From contig NC_047078.1 in assembly GCF_902459465.1 (NCBI RefSeq), positions 5,604,333 through 5,668,332 on the forward strand: a stretch of 64,000 nt of DNA, in the 5' to 3' direction. Below are positions 10,469 through 23,649 of this stretch, piece by piece; the stretch's first letter is position 1, and each line of letters begins with the position of its first letter. The notes under the pieces were generated by a model that was not told where the DNA came from, did not search any database, and was given only the letters and a program-made list of their open reading frames with translations. The DNA comes from Asterias rubens. Taxonomy: Eukaryota; Echinodermata; Asteroidea; Forcipulatida; Asteriidae. Position numbers and translations under genes: made by a program.

Positions 10469-12600
10469 ATCTTTTAGCTATTAACACACATGCAACTTGA
10501 ACTGATGTCGTAATGCACATTGTTATTGTGCAAATTGAATTGAATGCCACTAAGTTTTATAAACATGCAATTATTTATTGGTTTGAAATAAACAAGTAAT
10601 GTTTGAGAGAAGCATCCTGTGTTGTCATGGTTATTTGTGTGTGGCAAGGCAAAACATTGTTTTGGTTGTTTAAATTACTTGGTCTGGTCTTTTAACTCCC
10701 ATTGAAAACCCTCTGTGGACTTGGGTCAGTCATGGAGGTAGAAACTACCTCCACGGGTCAGTGCTGTTGCAAAATCTTTAACAGGTAATTTATGTATTGT
10801 CAATGAGAGGCCGCAGCCATACGTGTGATTTTTGTATTCTTTATGAGTACAAAGACAGTGTACTGTGTTACTGTGTCGTTCATTTATATCTTTCAGATAA
10901 TTAAAACCAAAGACTCCTTTAAAGGAATTGTATACCTTTGGTTTTTGGAACCTTTCAATTGTTTTAAGCCTATATTGATGTAGATGCATACAATAAAACT
11001 AACCTGTCAAACGTTTACCTCAAAAGGTGGCCATGTTGAGGACATTTCGCCAGATTTGTAAACAAGCGTTATGATGGCTACCTTTTTGAGCTAACGACAA
11101 GCTTAAAACTTGATAACTGTCCCTAGAACTTTGTTTAGGAAAGTTAAAAAATGGTAAGCCACCATAAACCTGGATCACCATACAATCATACCATCAAGAC
11201 ACAATGAAAAGACTGCAATTAGCATTGTAATCAGGTGAGGTTTAGGGGGGGGGAGACTTACCCCGGGGGGGGGGGGGGGGGGGCTTCCTCCATGGTTTGA
11301 GGTAGCACCTTGTGTTAATCTCTTTTGAGTAGTGTTCTGGGAAAGAAGCAGTGGTTGTAAACTCAAAAGCATTAATTGTGTCAGGGGTGTACCAAAGAAC
11401 TTGGATCAATAGTTGGTCTGGTGAACAAGGCAAGCAAGAGGGGGTAGGGGATTTCTGGGATGGTAACTTTCCTGTCACAGAGTTGTGTGCTTTGCATAGA
11501 ATCAGCCTATCTCCATCGATCCTGCTGATTTAGCGGGGTACATGTATTGTGCTGGGCTACCTCCATTTGTGGACCCGGACAATTGAAGATACAAAGGGAC
11601 TTGCAAAGGCTTACTGCAGACACTGATAAGGGTTTACTGAGAGCTTCGCAGAATAAAGCTTAAATACTCTCCACTGAAACATCAACAATACTAGTTGTTT
11701 GCTGGGCTGTGATCTTTGTTCGGATTGCAGCTGCAAGGAGCAATCATTTGACAGGCTGATTGCTCAGGCCTTGCTGATAAAAGTTTACAGGACAATTATA
11801 CTCATTATTAACTCACCAAAGCTTGCATAAATATCTCTTTCTTCATTAGGCTTTTAGCTACTCATGGATGAGTTGTTGCTGGTAGGTCATCAGTGAGAAG
11901 TGCTGGTATAAGGTCATCAGTGAGAAAAGAAATAAGACCACTTTTTCTGTATTTTGTGTCCTGACACTCGAGAGTTCTGTAGGCCTAACATGTTTCTATT
12001 TCCATTTTGTTTAGTTTGTGGGTTGGGTGGGACTGCTTTTGGAGCATTATTGGAAACTCAGATATGTGGGAGTGGGCGATGACCCCCAGATAGGCCTATT
12101 ATAATTATGTTCCCAAAGTTTTCTCTTGTACAGAAGTACCCCATACAAATATCCTCCAAATTATTAATGAGACTTTTCCTTGATCACAATGAGAGGACAA
12201 TTAGGCTAGAGGAATTATCCATTTCTCTCAACCAGCATGATTTTTTAAAACTATTTCATTGTCATTTGTTTAGTTTTAATGCCCAAACATGTTTCACACA
12301 TCTACCAAAGTTTTAAACTCAGAATTACTTGGGTTTTTTTTCATCTACTGCAATAAACCCAAACTGTGATAATAAAAAAAAAAACAAGCCTAGCATGCAT
12401 GCACTAAGATCTAGAGAAAAGGTTGTTGATAAAAGAGCGCCCTCACATCAAAAAGTTGGCCCGAGTCCATAACATTATGATAATTGTATTATTGTTGTCA
12501 TGCGTCATGTGCATCCTTGCCGAACATTGCATATGGGGGCATTGTGTTGGCTAAAAATAGTTGTTTACTAATACTCCTTATACGGAGGTCATTTGCCTTA

Positions 12601-13063
12601 TTTGGAAAAAGGTCAAGTGACGTATCGGAATTATTTACGTGACGCGGCATGGTTACGCGGAATTCCGGATTTCTGATTGGCTCTCAGCAGTGGTCGAATA
12701 TGACGTCACGACCATAAAGGTAAATAGAGATCGCTGGCGTTGCATTTTGTTATTCGCAGCTGGCAGATCGAAAAGCACGGATGATGTTTTTGTCGTGGAG
12801 GGGACATTTTTAACATTGAATTCAATGGTTTTATTCCTTCATTTTATTGAAATCACCCATCAGACTGGCTTTACACCAAACAACAGGAGAAGTACAGCTA
12901 CTTTGTTGACAGAAATCGCCAGAGAGAAGTGAGAAAATAAGGCATTTCGCAACACTTCTGCGGTCACAACAGAACAAAGCAGAGCACCCACCTTCGCTCG
13001 CGCCAAGTCCGTCTCATCAAAACAACATTTTTTTCATTCCATAATTCCAGCAATTTTGCAAAC
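12601..13063 (+). promoter_or_regulatory. BTG gene promoter/5' UTR with CRE-like sites
   Basis: A perfect palindromic CRE (TGACGTCA) lies at 12701-12708. A related TGACGTAT lies at 12618-12625, an ACGTGACG at 12637-12644, and a reversed CCAAT box (ATTGG) at 12676-12680. The region is richer in CpG than its surroundings. CREB/ATF control is known for vertebrate BTG genes. Its use here is inference. Confidence 0.5.
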
Positions 13064-14444
13064 ATGAAGGACGAAATAGCAGCAGCAGTTGTCTTTCTGA
13101 CACGACTCATCAACCTCAAACGTACTTTCACCACAGAGCAGATGTCAAAACTGTCGGAAAATCTAGTCTCAAGTCTAATCGAAAAGTTCCGAAACCATTG
13201 GTACGAAGAGAAACCAAGCAAAGGGCAGGCTTTTAGGTGTATCAGAATCGCAAAGGAAGAACCGAGGGACGCAGTTTTGGCGAGAGCTGCGAAGAAAAGT
13301 GGTCTGAAATACGATGATATGAGCCTACCAACAGATTTCACATTATGGGTGGACCCACTAGAAGTTGTTTGCAGGTACGTAACTTTGTGGTTTGGCTGTG
13401 CCAAGTGCATTCCCCCGCTATTCCATTGATCATTGTTTACTCGGAACAAAAACACCTATTGTTCGACACAAAAGAATTCGTCACTAAACAATAGATAGGG
13501 TTCACCAAGTTGAGGTTGGCGCGGTTTCGTGTACTGGTTTCAACGGACGACGGTTCTAATTAGCGCCAGAAATGATTCATTGGTGACATCAACATTTTAT
13601 TTAAGTTAAGATTGAATAATAAATACTTGTCTTTGTTGACAATTAAAATACATTTGATTACATAATTTATTGTGAGTAAATTATAAATTCAAAATGTATG
13701 CATTTTTGTTGAAATTCTAAATGCGGATTGTTTACATGTCACTTTGTACTTACAGGTAGTTTTTGGTTAAGTTAAGTTTTGTTCCCCTTTGTTTAGCGCC
13801 AACTGCTTTATATACAGAAGGCAATCTAAAACAGTCTGCGGAAACTTTTTGTATCCTGCCACCACTTTTTTACTCATTTTAACAAAAAGAAATCTCTTTT
13901 TACTGAGTGTAAAATACTTTTTTTTTGTCATAACGAAGGAAAAAGTGGCGGAATGAATACTGAAACTATTCCCAATCTGCTTTTATTTTATTGTGGTAAA
14001 CAATTTTTTTTACCACCCGGTAAGCTACATTTATGTTTGGTATAGTTTTTTAAGAAGGATAATTTTTTTTTCATCTAATGCAGGTTTGGAGAGAAAGGAA
14101 CAATCTGTCCAATCGCAGAATTCCCAAAGAAGACGAAACCTGTCAATGATAATGAGCCACCGCAACCGTCCTCGACACAATCAAGTGACGATAACGGTAA
14201 CGTAGACACCAACGCAAACCCTAAATCTGTCGTTGATTCCATCCACGAAGTCCTTCAAAATCATCCCACAACTGTCAACGATAACGCTATTCATACTGCT
14301 GGTCAACGACGAGGTCGCAAGCAGAGAGCGAAGAACAATTATTACATGAATAACGCCATCAATGCAGAGAAGGACTGGCCCGCTCTATCCGTCTCCAGAG
14401 ACCAATACCATTGGGTGAATAAATCGTTGGCGGTAAATGCATAG
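13064..14444 (+). CDS. BTG/Tob (APRO) family antiproliferative protein, BTG1/2-like
   Basis: APRO proteins bind CAF1/CNOT7 and recruit the CCR4-NOT deadenylase, promoting mRNA decay and restraining proliferation. Exons are 13064-13374 and 14084-14444 (GT-AG), giving 223 residues. The APRO domain spans about 1-118: IAAAVVFLTRLI at the N-terminus, Box A (HWYEEKPSKG then FRCIRI, 45-62) and Box B (TLWVDPLEVVCRFGEKGTIC, 93-112). The two-exon structure, with the intron inside Box B after VCR, is typical of BTG genes. The C-terminal 105 residues are Asn/Ser-rich, contain a basic RRGRKQRAK run (possible nuclear signal) and lack a clear PAM2 motif, so it looks more like BTG than Tob. The usual Box B Tyr (DPYEV) is Leu. 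The exact orthologue (BTG1, 2, 3 or 4) is unresolved. Confidence 0.92.
13838..13975. mobile_element. Short foldback MITE, family F, copy 2 (BTG intron)
   Basis: Inverted arms TGCCACCACTTTTTTACTC and GGAAAAAGTGGCGGAAT surround an AT-rich loop. It is more diverged than the copies at 2889 and 50784. Confidence 0.65.
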
Positions 14445-15095
14445 CTAGATTTCTTCAAAACTATGGATTTTTTAAGGTAAAAATCAATGCCAAATTGAAC
14501 ATGAAATTTTGAAAACAGTAGTACGGACTTGATGACAGCCTTTCTTAATGAGAGTCATTTTCTTTTTAAATAATGTCTATTTTTTGTGATCTTTGTAAGA
14601 CTTGCCAAAGTTTGAAAAATGGGTAATTTGACTGTTTTTAAGAATTTAAACACTAATATTCTGATCTATGCTCATAAAATATTATGGTGCGTTTAATATT
14701 GTGTATAGAAATATTAATTTTTTTATTAGTGCTCTGACAATAGTTTGATACTTGAAATACAATTGTAATTATAACATTTTGTACTTGCGATTCTAGGAAA
14801 AATACCAATCAGGAACTCAAAAAAGTTACACCATAGGTTAGAACTTGTTAAAATCTTATGGTATTTAGTTTTAAGTTTTGGATTGATTTTCATTTTTGTC
14901 ACAAATTGCATTTCAATACTTGAAGCAGTCCTTAAAAGATAACAAGCTAAATTCACCTCCCTTCTTCACAACAAAGTATGCCAGCATGTCGGCAAAGAAT
15001 TGTACACCACCTACTTGGACGAAGAAGCCATTGGCATCTTACAGTAAAATCATGTTCATTGTACATGTTTTGCTAGATTGAAGATGGTTGTGTAG

Positions 15096-15273
15096 GCCTC
15101 AAGTCCGGGTCACACTGCATCGATAACAAAAAAGATAACGATCACGACGCACAGAGATCGCATTCTGTTGGTTCAGGTTGAATTGCTCAACGCAGAATAC
15201 GCACACGCTCAATCAACTAATATAATGCGTTCTCTTTGTGTCGTTATCGTTAACGCTGCAGTGGGACTTGGCC
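15096..15273. mobile_element. Short inverted-repeat element
   Basis: The ends GGCCTCAAGTCCGGGTCACA and CTGCAGTGGGACTTGGCC are inverted partners, and GATAACGATC mirrors CGTTATCGTT further in. It is non-coding and probably a small MITE. Confidence 0.55.
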
Positions 15274-15299
15274 TTTACATATACATGTACATGAACTTA

Positions 15300-15540
15300 T
15301 GAGCAGGGCCCAACTTCATGAAGCTGTTAGAAGCAGAAATTTTTAGAAGCAAAAAAAATTAAACAGGTGGCAGTTGCAGCAATTGTAACTGTATGGCATT
15401 CTGACTGGTAACCTAAAGAAATTTGCTCAGCAAGAAATGAATGGGGTACCAATGGCAGCAATGGTAACTGCATGGTTTCATGGCTGGTAACCTATTTCTG
15501 CTAAGCAAAATTTGTTTTTGCTAAGCAAGTTGAACATCAG
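15300..15540 (+). repeat. Internally duplicated repeat with CTAAGCA motifs
   Basis: Two related halves carry GCAGCAATTGTAACTGTATG and GCAGCAATGGTAACTGCATG, each followed by TGGTAACCTA and a TGCTNAGCAA stretch. Related sequence occurs at 20400-20670 and 60775-60910. There is no coding capacity. Confidence 0.45.
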
Positions 15541-16536
15541 GCTTTATGTCATTGGGCCAAAAATCTTTGTGTTTTGTGGGGAGGCAAGACAGCAAATATT
15601 TTACTTTCCACCAACTTGGGAAAAAAAAAAACTCAAATCAGCTGTGTCCAATCACCAGTGAAGACTTTATTCTTGGCACTTGTCATCATGAAACAGTCGC
15701 GATAAGTTCAGCTTCCCACGTTCTCTCGCGGGATTGCGTGACTCATCAGCGTTAAAAGTTCTCCACCCTCTTTCAGTCTTTACTTATATAAATGACGGTC
15801 AAATTGGATTCCACTTACTTCCTTATTGCGTTACCTAGACACTTTCTTATGGAGCTTTGCTTCTTATACAACCCCTTGAAAGAAAATAACTTCAGAACGG
15901 GGAGGAAAAAAATGATTGATCTAGGTCCTCCTGGTGGCCGGCAGTTAGCTGTTTGTTAGAACGGAAGTCAAAATCTCCCAAAGGCTTATGTCTTAAATTA
16001 GACTGGTACTGTTTACTGATGAAACAGCATTACAATCTCAATAGTGTTTTTTATTACACCAACAATAAGGAATGTTGACATCCAACTTGATCAATGGTAT
16101 TGTTGGCAGTTCATAAAAAGAATGTTTTCATGGAGTTTGTTTTCCGAAATTAGTTAACGCATGCATGTGAGTTAGTCACTCTGGTGGGGAAATTGGACTA
16201 ATTTATAATTATTCAGCTCTTATTTAGTCGCATTTTCTTGTCTTGTTTACAATTTAAGTCAAGAAAAAAATGTTATGTTCGGGCTTTCTTGAATTTAGGA
16301 GTCCATTCCTAGAAACATCCAGGTCTCGGCCTATATTGAATCAATGTTCAGAAGTTGGGATGCCGGATTAATTAATTGATGCACCATTTTGTGTATAACA
16401 AAATTTGAAATGATGGTTCTCTCGACAGTCTAAAAAAAAACTTACAACAATCTGAACATTTTTAACTGATGATTATGCAAATATCATGCAATTTTTGTAC
16501 ATTAAGATAATTTTAAAAAACTGCACAAAAATATTC

Positions 16537-16616
16537 CCCCTAAAATAACAATGGTTGGATCCTAAGTGTAAATAGGTTTTCGTACAAGAAGAACTGATCA
16601 TTTGTTATTTTAGGGG
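16537..16616. repeat. Perfect 15-bp inverted repeat
   Basis: CCCCTAAAATAACAA at 16537-16551 is mirrored exactly by TTGTTATTTTAGGGG at 16602-16616 with a 50-base spacer. It could be a tiny MITE or an RNA stem in the BTG 3' UTR. Confidence 0.6.
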
Positions 16617-17377
16617 ATGTGCGATTGTATTTCAATTGTCAGATTATGAAGGGCCTGACAGTAGAAAATCTTGTGTGGCTGTTAAACTAATACTGCTGGG
16701 CAGATTTTCTATTACTGAGGTTCTTTAAACAGTATTACTTTTATAAAGATCACAATATTTTTGAACAGTAAAGAAATTCTTTGTAAAAAAGTTCAACAAT
16801 TTAAAGTCTTGGTTGTGCAATATTAATATCTATGCTGAGCATTTTGTATATTGTGATCTGACTTGGCGTTTTACAGTAAAAGTTAAAGTTTGAAAAAAAA
16901 AAACTGGAAAAAAAATCAGATAACGATGAACTTAAAATGCAAGATGCTTTGATTTTCTTAATGACCAACAATCGATACAATTTATATGATGAAATCATGT
17001 TCTTTGAAATTCTAGAATTGTTTAAAAAGTTTTTCTTTTTAGGGCTTTTTGGCCCATTTTGTTTATATCTGTCGCTTAAAAACATCCGCTAACATGCTTT
17101 AGATATTATAGTTCCTTTTAATTAATTTTTGAATTCATTGTTTTTAGTTTTCCTTCATTAAAAATTACAGGTTTTGAAAGTGAACATTTTTATTTTGTTA
17201 ATTACAAAGACGTTGATAAAAAAAGAAAAAAGTGCTTGTGCTGATAAAATTTGCATACCATCAAAAATGTATCTATTTTTACAATCAATGAATCTCATTT
17301 CTGTTTTTTTATTTTCATTTACCCTTTTTTTAACATGATGCATTACCAGTGACACTCTTGTTTTTGTGTTGAGTTAC

Positions 17378-17550
17378 CAACAGACGACTGTTTCCTGCAT
17401 CGGTTGTGTTTTTAGTTGAAATAGTTATCAGTTCAGAACACAGACGACTGTTTGCAGCATCGGTTGTGTTTTTAGCTGAAATAAATATCAGCTAAGGACA
17501 CAGACGACTGGTAACTGCATTGGTTATGTTTTTAGTTGAAATAGTTTCAG
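17378..17550 (+). repeat. Tandem repeat, about 72-bp unit, 2.5 copies
   Basis: ACAGACGACTG starts each of three units, followed by TGCATCGGTTGTGTTTTTAG (with small changes) and TGAAATA. It lies in the BTG downstream region. Confidence 0.7.
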
Positions 17551-18202
17551 TTGAGTGTATGACATTTAGCTTTTAGATCACTCGGTTGAAAAACCTTTTC
17601 TTATCAAAACAACATCAAATCTTTGTATTATTTCCATTTTGTTTTTTTAATTCATGTTTTTAGGAAAGAAAAGAAAAAGCAACTGTTAATTGTATAACAA
17701 AAAGTTCAAATATTAACATAATAAATAAAAAAGTGAAAACTGCATTGAAAAATTGTTGTACATTGTGATGTCATTGTTATTTTGCTTCACTCTTGCCACT
17801 ATCCATTTGTTTGAATGGTGAAATGATGATTATTCTCGCAACAGTCATCTAGCATCACGATCTTAGAATAAATGTTGCAAAAAAAAGGATGCATCTGGAA
17901 TGTGAAGGGTTCGGTTATTGTGGAGGAATTATAAGACGTGTTGATTATGCTTAAACTTGGCTAATATTATTGATAAATTGCATGACAGAAGGGGCAAGAT
18001 AATCTTATGTCTTCAGGAATGCAACCTTTCCTCGGATCAGTTTATTTCCTCTGTTATCAGTCTCAGTTTTACCTTTCAAAATTGAAAAGTACTATACAAA
18101 ATCACTGAAGTTTTGTATTGTCCTCTTTTTTGGGGGTGAGGTTACAGTTGCATGTATGTGTCTTGCCATACAATATTGATGGAAATTGTTGTATTTTACA
18201 AA

Positions 18203-18859
18203 TAGTCTGGTTCCCAGACCCAAAAATCTCCGTCTTGGCTCTGTCGAATTTAGGGTCCGGTATCACCCAAAATCACGTGACCAAAGAGGAGGAATTCCTC
18301 CTCTTTCGAAGTTATCCGAAATGTTCCGAACGTGTTGTCGCCAACATTCGGACAGTATCGTTGATGTTCGGTACGGACTCGTAATGTCAGTCCTGTCGGC
18401 CGTAGATCCAGGAGTTTTTATGCCAGTTATTGCCAATGCAGGCGTTGTGCCTAAATAAAGCGTTTGCAAAGCGATGCGACAAGTTCAAAATATATAAACC
18501 TGGGAAATCGCTCCGGGATCTGGTAAGTTTTTGTCCTTTTTCTTGAAAAATATTTTTTTCAAAGGTGTTTGGACTTGAGTGTTCATTAGACATTGATTGA
18601 GGATTAAGTTTTATGATTTTTGAAAGTGGTAAAAATTTGGCAAAATCTGGTGATTGTCATTAATTGATCCTTTAATTGACGATCAAAATAATCTCGTAAC
18701 CCGTTATCGCAACTAGCAGTACGTGCAGACATGGTTTCCCTGGAGATGACCCCCGACCCTGACAAGTTGCGTCATGCTCTATTTTTAACCGTGGGTGATA
18801 CCTGACCTAAGATTTTTAACAAGAGACGTCAAGGAATCTTTGGTCAGGGAACCAGACTA
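18203..18859. mobile_element. Non-autonomous element with TAGTCTGGTTCCC termini
   Basis: The left end TAGTCTGGTTCCCAGACC and the right end GGGAACCAGACTA are inverted repeats, with partial matching further in (AAAATCTCCGTCTTGG against CAAGGAATCTTTGG). Small open frames inside have no recognisable homology. Confidence 0.55.
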
Positions 18860-19530
18860 GGTACAGTACCCGGTAGATCGCCTGCCAGGCTATGAACCCC
18901 TCTCACATTGCTGTGCCCCCTTCAATTTAAGAGTGAAGTTCAAGCCTCTGGTCTGGCTTTGACAACAGCTTCTTTGTAAAATTGTATTTCCACGAACCTG
19001 ATTGTTTTGTCATTGATGGTGATGGACCCCCCCCCCCCAATCTCCCCACTTCATGGTCCTTTGACCATAGCTTGGAATGTTGCCATTATGCTGGCCCCTT
19101 GGTGTTCTAGCCATCGCCATGTTTTTTTAATTAAGGCCATGATTGACATTGACTTTTACAGAAGGATACAAGAAGCCCCCTAGCTTATTAATCACTAGTT
19201 GTTGTATTCGAACAATGTGTGATTGAAATGCGTGTGGTGAGCCAGCCACCACAGCTTTATGTAGACTATACCACAGTCAGCCTTCAGCCTTGACCGTTAC
19301 AATAGTGGCCTACCGTGGAGGAAGCCCAGTTGGTGGCTGGTTGTAGTTTTTCCCGATACTGATGCACTTCGGAACTCTCTACTCTCTAACTACACCTGCA
19401 TATGATAATACACATAATCGCCTTTTACTAACCTAATAACTGTGCTTGGATTATGGCATGTAGTCCCCGCCTTATTTGCTTGCCCAATTAGCAATTTTCA
19501 TGTAAATGTAATAATATTCATGTACATAAT

Positions 19531-19760
19531 GTATTGGACACTATTGATATTGTCAAAGACCAGTCTTCTCACTTGGTGTATCTCAACATGCATAACATAA
19601 CAAACCTGTGAACATGAGCTCGATTGGTCGTCGGAGTTGCGAGATAACTATGAAAGAAGAAAAAAACTCTCTTGTCACACAAAGTTGTGTGCTTTCAGAT
19701 GCTTAATTTCTAAATTAAATTCTAAATCTGACGTCTCGAAATCAAATTCGTGGAAAATGG
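19531..19760 (+). mobile_element. MITE family A, copy 4 (5' part only)
   Basis: It begins ATTGGACACTATTGATATTG and retains the GTTGTGTGCTTTCAGATGCT block, then breaks off after AAATTCGTGGAAAATGG. Confidence 0.75.
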
Positions 19761-21244
19761 TAAAGCATTCTGAGAAACATTTCACTTCAAAGTAATGTGT
19801 TATATGTACATACTTGTACATGCACAGGGATGAGATGGTTCAGACTTTTGGCTGAACTCTGACTTTTTATGTCGGCCTGGTGAAGAAAATCCAACAATAT
19901 TTTTTTTCCTCAATTGAGGAAATCCATGCTCATTTGTCTACTCCTCTTGAGCTTTGGATACTGTTTCCAAAAGCTTCTTGGATTCTATAACCCCAGGGGT
20001 TACCAAAAGGTAGAAATGCCATTATTTCAACATACCTTTGAATTTGTATCCAAGTTTCAGACTTTTTCGTTAGAAATGTAACCCCTGCATGCATTAATAC
20101 TATAGGGTTTTGCCCCTTATTTGAATCTGAGAAGCACCACTATCAGTGACGCTTCTCAGATTACTATAAATAACTTTAGGATATGCCATAGTTTGATGCT
20201 AATTGCTTAGTTCCTTGCTAAAAAGAGTAACAGATCACTGTGACCCACACTTTTAGGGACAGTATGTTAATCGAGCTGCTTGTTGGGCCTCGCGAAGCAG
20301 TGATGTTGATGTTTTGAAATTGCTTAGTGTTGATATCAAAATGCAAGCGAAATCTTGGATTTTTAGGACTGAGCGTAAATCTACTCAGTATCCGGTCAGG
20401 ATGTTATTAAATTAACCTGTGAACAGTTGTTAAAACAAAGATGCTAAGTTTGTTATTTAGCCTTTAAAAAAAACCTGTAAGCACTTGCTAAGCACAATCA
20501 AATAATACCATTTCAGGGGCCTAAAATTCCATTAAAGTAGGATTTGAAACTTTGCATCTTACACTATTGTTGCAACTGCAATGCCACATCACACTCATTG
20601 TTTTGCTTATTATAGCAAAGAGTTTTGCTAAGCATTATTTTCTGCTTAACAGCTTTAAGAAATTGACCCTGGTGCATGAGTTACTCTACCTCCATGGCAG
20701 ACCTGCACGTAGCCTCCGTGCATAATATCGGGATCATACTGAGCTAGGTCAGTGTTATTGTTTTGTTATTGTGACGGACGTCTATGACGTCAGTTTCCGG
20801 ATACTGTATACAGTTTTTCAACATGACTGCAATCTGACCTCAATAGGCTATAGCTTGCCATAAACACATAGAATTCAATTGTTAAACTTGCTGGTGGACA
20901 AGTGCTGGAATTGTGAGTGTGGCCAGCTCCATGGTGTGACAGAAAAACTTCTGTTCTCTTTGAAATTGAAAAGAGTCCCTTGTTATTTGTATACAATTAA
21001 ATACAAATAGCCCGCTGGGCAATATGAACAAACTATTGTGCTTTGTACACAAAATTACCATAGAAAAGGTCAGTTCAGCTCCAGTGTTTTATTAAAAAAT
21101 ATATATATATTTTTAAGAAATAATACGTTGTTTAATTCAAAGGGATAACCTGTAAACAAATAATGACCGTAAAATCGTAATTGGTAAGAACCACTGCACT
21201 GAGCTACTGATATATGAAAAGGTTCCCTTTAAAATAATGTTGTT

Positions 21245-21632
21245 TATAAACACTGGATACTATTGGTAATATTGTCAAAGACCAGTCTTCTCACTTGGTG
21301 TATCTCAACATATGCATACAATAACAAACCTGTGAAAATTTGAGCTCAATTGGTCTTCGAAGTTGCGAGATAATAATGAAAGAAAAAACAACCTTGTCAC
21401 ACGAAGTTGTGTGCTTTCAGATGCTTTGATTTCGATACCTCAAATTCTAAATCCGAGGTCTCGAAATCAAATTCGTGAAAAATTACTTCTTTCTCGAAAG
21501 CTATGTCACTTCAGAGGGAGCCGTTTCTCACAATGTTTTATACCATCAACCTCTCCCTATTACTCGTCACCAAGTAAGGTTTTATGTTAATAATTATGTG
21601 GAGTAATTACCAATAGTGTCCAGTGCCTTTAA
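21245..21632 (+). mobile_element. MITE family A, copy 5
   Basis: This full-length copy begins TATAAACACTGGATACTATT and ends AGTGTCCAGTGCCTTTAA. All internal blocks are present. Confidence 0.82.
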
Positions 21633-22691
21633 GAAAAAAAGGGTTCAACAATTTAATGTTCAATCTGAGAAACGTTTCTCACTGAGATCGTGAACATAAC
21701 TGCTCCAGATTGTCAGTGATATCTCAAGAACGCTACCACATTTTATGAGATTTTCATTGGGTGGTTTGATGGTATGTTTTATCTACATTGACAGAGGATT
21801 AAAATAATAAAACGGTTCCCAAAACAAAATAATACTTTTGCTTTTTATAGGACAAAATATTGTGTTGATTATACCAAACAACATTTTCTGCATAAAGTGG
21901 CGACCTTATGCCGTACGGTTCTAAATCATTTTCCTTCTAAATAATGGTAATAAGGTTTTAAGACAAGGAGAAATGTTTCAATGTATACGTTTCTTTTATA
22001 GTGACGTCTTGTTACTTATCTTTTTTAAAGATAATTTACTTTACTGATAATAGTAAGATGTTTTTACATTTTGTGATGACTGGGAATGAAGAGTTCATTG
22101 CAGATATGTATGGGGTCCTAGATTTATTTTATTTCACTCTGGGGAAATAGTTTTCAATTTGTTGTTTCGTGTCTTGACATCACAACAATTATATCAAATT
22201 AAATACTTAAGTTTGTAGATACCCATAATTTCCTGCTGTATTCTTGCAAACTATGGTTCACAGAGTGATCGTGTTTATCTCTTCGTAGTTTCAGGGCCAT
22301 TTGGATTAAATCCAGGATATTTTAGGCGAGCGAAAAACCACTAATTGCCACCGCAGGATCTGCCAGGAAGTTCCTAAGTTAAAGACACTTTAGCCTATCG
22401 TGGTAAAGTTCAGAGCTCGTGATGAAGCGTGACTAGTTTGTGACAAACAGCGAACATTTAAAGCAATGTTAGTTTTGTGTTTTTTGTCTGTTATTTTCTG
22501 TTTTTGAGTGAGTGTAACGGGTGAAAGTTGCCACTGCCAGATCATGAGAATGTGTCAAAAGTTTAGTGAGGCCGTAGATGAGTTTTTTATGTATATCCTT
22601 CTCCACCCACTCATCTGCCTATAGTAGTGGCCTATTAAAATGAATGGCAACGCAAACTTACTTTTTGTTATAATATGACATGGTACTTGCT

Positions 22692-22976
22692 CTATTTAGA
22701 AACCTTACAGCTTTTGATATTGCAAAAAATAGTTAATGGCCTGACGTTTCGACCCTGGATGTTCAGACCATGGGGTTGAATGGTCTGGAGGCGTCTAACC
22801 CAGAGTTTCTCCCTACTCAAACGCACAGTCTCTCTGTGGTTGCCTAGCGCCTCTATGCCCCGTAAGATCATGTCAGAAATGGAGTGATTAGGAAGATTGA
22901 AGTGATGACCTACAGGTGTATCTAGCTTTTGGGTCTTGACTGTAGATCTGCTTTTAATATTAGCAGTTCGAGACAT
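22692..22976 (-). pseudogene. Penelope-like retroelement, GIY-YIG/C-terminal remnant
   Basis: The minus-strand peptide contains KLDTPVGHHFNLPNHSISDM, then RETVRLSREKLWVRRLQTIQ and PHGLN. This is the end of the GIY-YIG endonuclease domain of Penelope-like elements, which typically reads PVGxHFN...HSxxDM...RxxxExxWIxxLxTxxPxGLN. A GGGTCGAAACGTCAGG tail follows, resembling the conserved end of such elements. No reverse transcriptase is left, so it is a dead fragment. The repeat family H sequences share the GAAACGTC signature. Confidence 0.7.
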
Positions 22977-23649
22977 TTTTCACCAAGTTGAAGTATAGAC
23001 ACTTGCGGTTATGTGAAAAGACGACATTTTTAATGCCCCAAACTTTGAATCTAGAAGAGTTACTGCACGCTTTTTAGACTGTGTATTTCTAAATAGGCAT
23101 TATCCTGCATGGAAACATTCGCTCCAGATTTTCGGCGATAAAAATTATCTCAAAAACGCACCCACCTTTTTGAAAATGAATTGTTCTCAGAAAATCTACA
23201 TTTATATAAGGTAAGGTATATACTCTGCCTTTAATATCCACAATCGTGTGGGGGTTTGTGGGTAACTTAATAAACATGTGCATGTGCTGTGGTATCATGA
23301 AGTAGCAACGCGATTATTAAGTTACTTTAAAAGGTAAAGAGTTATTTTAAAAAGTTAAGAAGCTTAGAGCGAATGAACCACTGGCTTTCTTCGGTGATCT
23401 CTTTAAGTTTGACACTAAAGGAAACCATTACACTCGCAGGGGAAATGATGATGAACATCCCATTGTTTTCTTATTAATGAAAACGTGTGGGCGACTGACA
23501 GCCACACCGGGGTACTAAAAACCACACGTCGATCACGACGAATGGTCGTTCCAAAACAGTTTTGGCGGGCATAATCTTGGCGACTGAAATAGCTGGAAAC
23601 ATTGGGGGTAAGGCATTATTAGTCCCCGTACCTAAATCCCAGATCAAGA

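Larger units (their letters stand above)
9059..12600 (+). other. TMEM192 3' region and intergenic sequence
   Basis: No coding gene is seen. The 3' UTR of TMEM192 must begin at 9059. AATAAA hexamers occur, for example near 9904 and 10587, but the true polyadenylation site cannot be chosen. The stretch also holds a family A MITE, a family H copy, a striking short palindrome at 10425-10468 and G tracts at 10400 and 11265. Confidence 0.5.
14445..17886 (+). other. BTG 3' UTR and downstream sequence
   Basis: This is AT-rich sequence with no gene, and long 3' UTRs are usual for BTG genes. An AATAAA at 17867-17872 follows a long T/A-rich stretch and is a candidate polyadenylation signal, though several earlier ones exist. 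Contained features are an inverted-repeat element at 15096-15273, a 15-bp stem at 16537-16616 and a tandem repeat at 17378-17550. Confidence 0.4.

Noticed and set aside
12964..13455. A 163-codon minus-strand open frame
   Set aside because: It is antisense to BTG exon 1. The plus strand carries the conserved Box A and Box B, so this is a shadow.
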